Assembly (NCBI RefSeq): GCF_016756535.1
Contig: NZ_AP023247.1
Span: forward strand, 2,356,501 to 2,420,500
DNA length: 64,000 nucleotides
Reading direction: 5' to 3'
From: Mesorhizobium sp. 131-2-1
GTDB taxonomy: Bacteria; Pseudomonadota; Alphaproteobacteria; Rhizobiales; Rhizobiaceae
Made by a program: the position numbers and the translations under genes. The notes under the pieces are model-generated. The model had not been told where the DNA came from. It did not search any database and saw only the letters and a program-made list of their open reading frames with translations. Of the stretch, positions 63,319 through 64,000 are shown piece after piece. Within the stretch, counting starts at the first letter, position 1; the number at the start of each line of letters is the position of its first letter.

Positions 63319-64000
63319 ATGCGGGCCCGGCAGCTCGAAGTGTTCATCGCCGTCATGCGCGCGGGCACCGTGACCGCCGCGGCGCGGATGCTGAACATCT
63401 CACAGCCCGCTCTGAGTCAGATCCTGCTCCACACCGAGGACGAACTCGGCTTCACGCTGTTCGAGCGGGTGAAGGGCCGGCTGCGACCGACCCCGGAGGC
63501 GCTCGAAATATTCGCCGATGCCGAAAGGCTGTCGGCGGGGCTGGAGGGCCTGCGCCGCAAGACCACCGACCTGCGTCTCGGCCGAACCGGGCTGGTGCGG
63601 GTCGCGGCTTCGCCGCCGCCGGCCATGGCGATATTGCCGCGCGCCTTTACCGGATTCCGGGCGCAGCATCCCAATATTCTGCTGCGCTCCCATATGGCGC
63701 CGATCGCCGCGATCGTCGACATGCTGCGCGCCGGCGATGCCAGCCTTGGCGTGGCCATGGACGACCGCCTGCCTCCCGATATCGAGGCGGAAGTGATCTG
63801 CAGCGTCGGCTTCGCATGCCTGCTCCCCACCGGGCATCCGTTGGCCGGGAAAGTCGAGCTGACGCTCGCCGATCTCGCCGGCGAGGAATTGATATCCTAT
63901 CGCGGAAACACCCGTCCCGCCGACGAACTGGCGCATGCTGCCCGCGCACAGGGCGTGGCGCTTTCGCCGTCGCTCGAGATCGACGTGTCCATCTCCGCGG
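63319..64000 (+). CDS. LysR family transcriptional regulator (cut by window end)
   Basis: From ATG 63319 the frame is open to the window edge (227 codons). MRARQLEVFIAVMRAGTVTA and NISQPALSQILLHTEDELGF form the helix-turn-helix, and the start of the effector domain follows. About 70-80 C-terminal residues should lie beyond 64000. It is divergent from the FAD oxidoreductase (110-base gap). Confidence 0.91.
   Translation, partial: MRARQLEVFIAVMRAGTVTAAARMLNISQPALSQILLHTEDELGFTLFERVKGRLRPTPEALEIFADAERLSAGLEGLRRKTTDLRLGRTGLVRVAASPPPAMAILPRAFTGFRAQHPNILLRSHMAPIAAIVDMLRAGDASLGVAMDDRLPPDIEAEVICSVGFACLLPTGHPLAGKVELTLADLAGEELISYRGNTRPADELAHAARAQGVALSPSLEIDVSISA

Overview
The window looks like chromosome of a high-GC rhizobial alphaproteobacterium, most likely Mesorhizobium or a close relative. 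The reasons are the rpoD sequence, the density of LysR, TetR and LivFGHM-type genes, and a rhizobial-style palindromic intergenic repeat near 18.6 kb. Genus is inferred from gene content only.

Bases 1-19,598 read as core chromosome: the end of a probable dnaG, rpoD, small stress and regulator genes, an azoreductase with a divergent LysR, a TetR/VOC pair with clear operators, and an arginase-like gene. Next comes a divergent pair of HtrA-like genes, one with an intact triad and one with all three catalytic residues lost, followed by a LuxR-type regulator. An SDR, a UPF0114 membrane protein, a large repeat-rich OmpA-domain protein, a YcgN-type protein and a SIMPL protein complete this part. It ends at a tRNA with anticodon CAT that resembles tRNA-Ile2.

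Bases 19,599 to about 32,000 look like a genomic island at that tRNA. A 16-base copy of the tRNA 3' end recurs at 31,985 inside a roughly 240-bp segment, which itself recurs at 61,719. Cargo is stress-related: two ArcD-type antiporters, an arginine deiminase gene with a one-base frameshift, HdeD, half of an RND efflux system, a two-Kazal lipoprotein, DUF1269 and glycine-rich small membrane proteins, and a membrane-anchored hydrolase. Three intergenic regions share a promoter-like element (GAGACG-N16-GATTC...). A tail-to-tail junction at about 27,515 truncates both an RND pump and an AI-2E family gene. No integrase is visible.

Bases 32,000 to about 61,800 form a second accessory block. It begins with a cupin-like remnant and an apparently intact group II intron, then a LivFGHM-type transporter. 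A C1/aromatic module follows: a LigM/DesA-type tetrahydrofolate-dependent O-demethylase, PurU and MetF. Then come a zinc-type dehydrogenase, LigJ (4-oxalomesaconate hydratase), LigK (aldolase) and a TetR regulator. Sites of the form GATAC-N5/6-GTATC lie in four control regions here and suggest one TetR regulon. This fits use of methoxylated aromatics through the gallate or protocatechuate 4,5-cleavage route, although no ring-cleavage dioxygenase is in the window. A second LysR-controlled operon (RraA-like, 2-hydroxyacid dehydrogenase, SDR, MFS, RidA), a MarR/MFS drug-efflux pair and a decayed nickel/cobalt exporter follow.

Bases 62,000-64,000 hold an FAD-dependent amine oxidase and a divergent LysR gene cut by the window edge.
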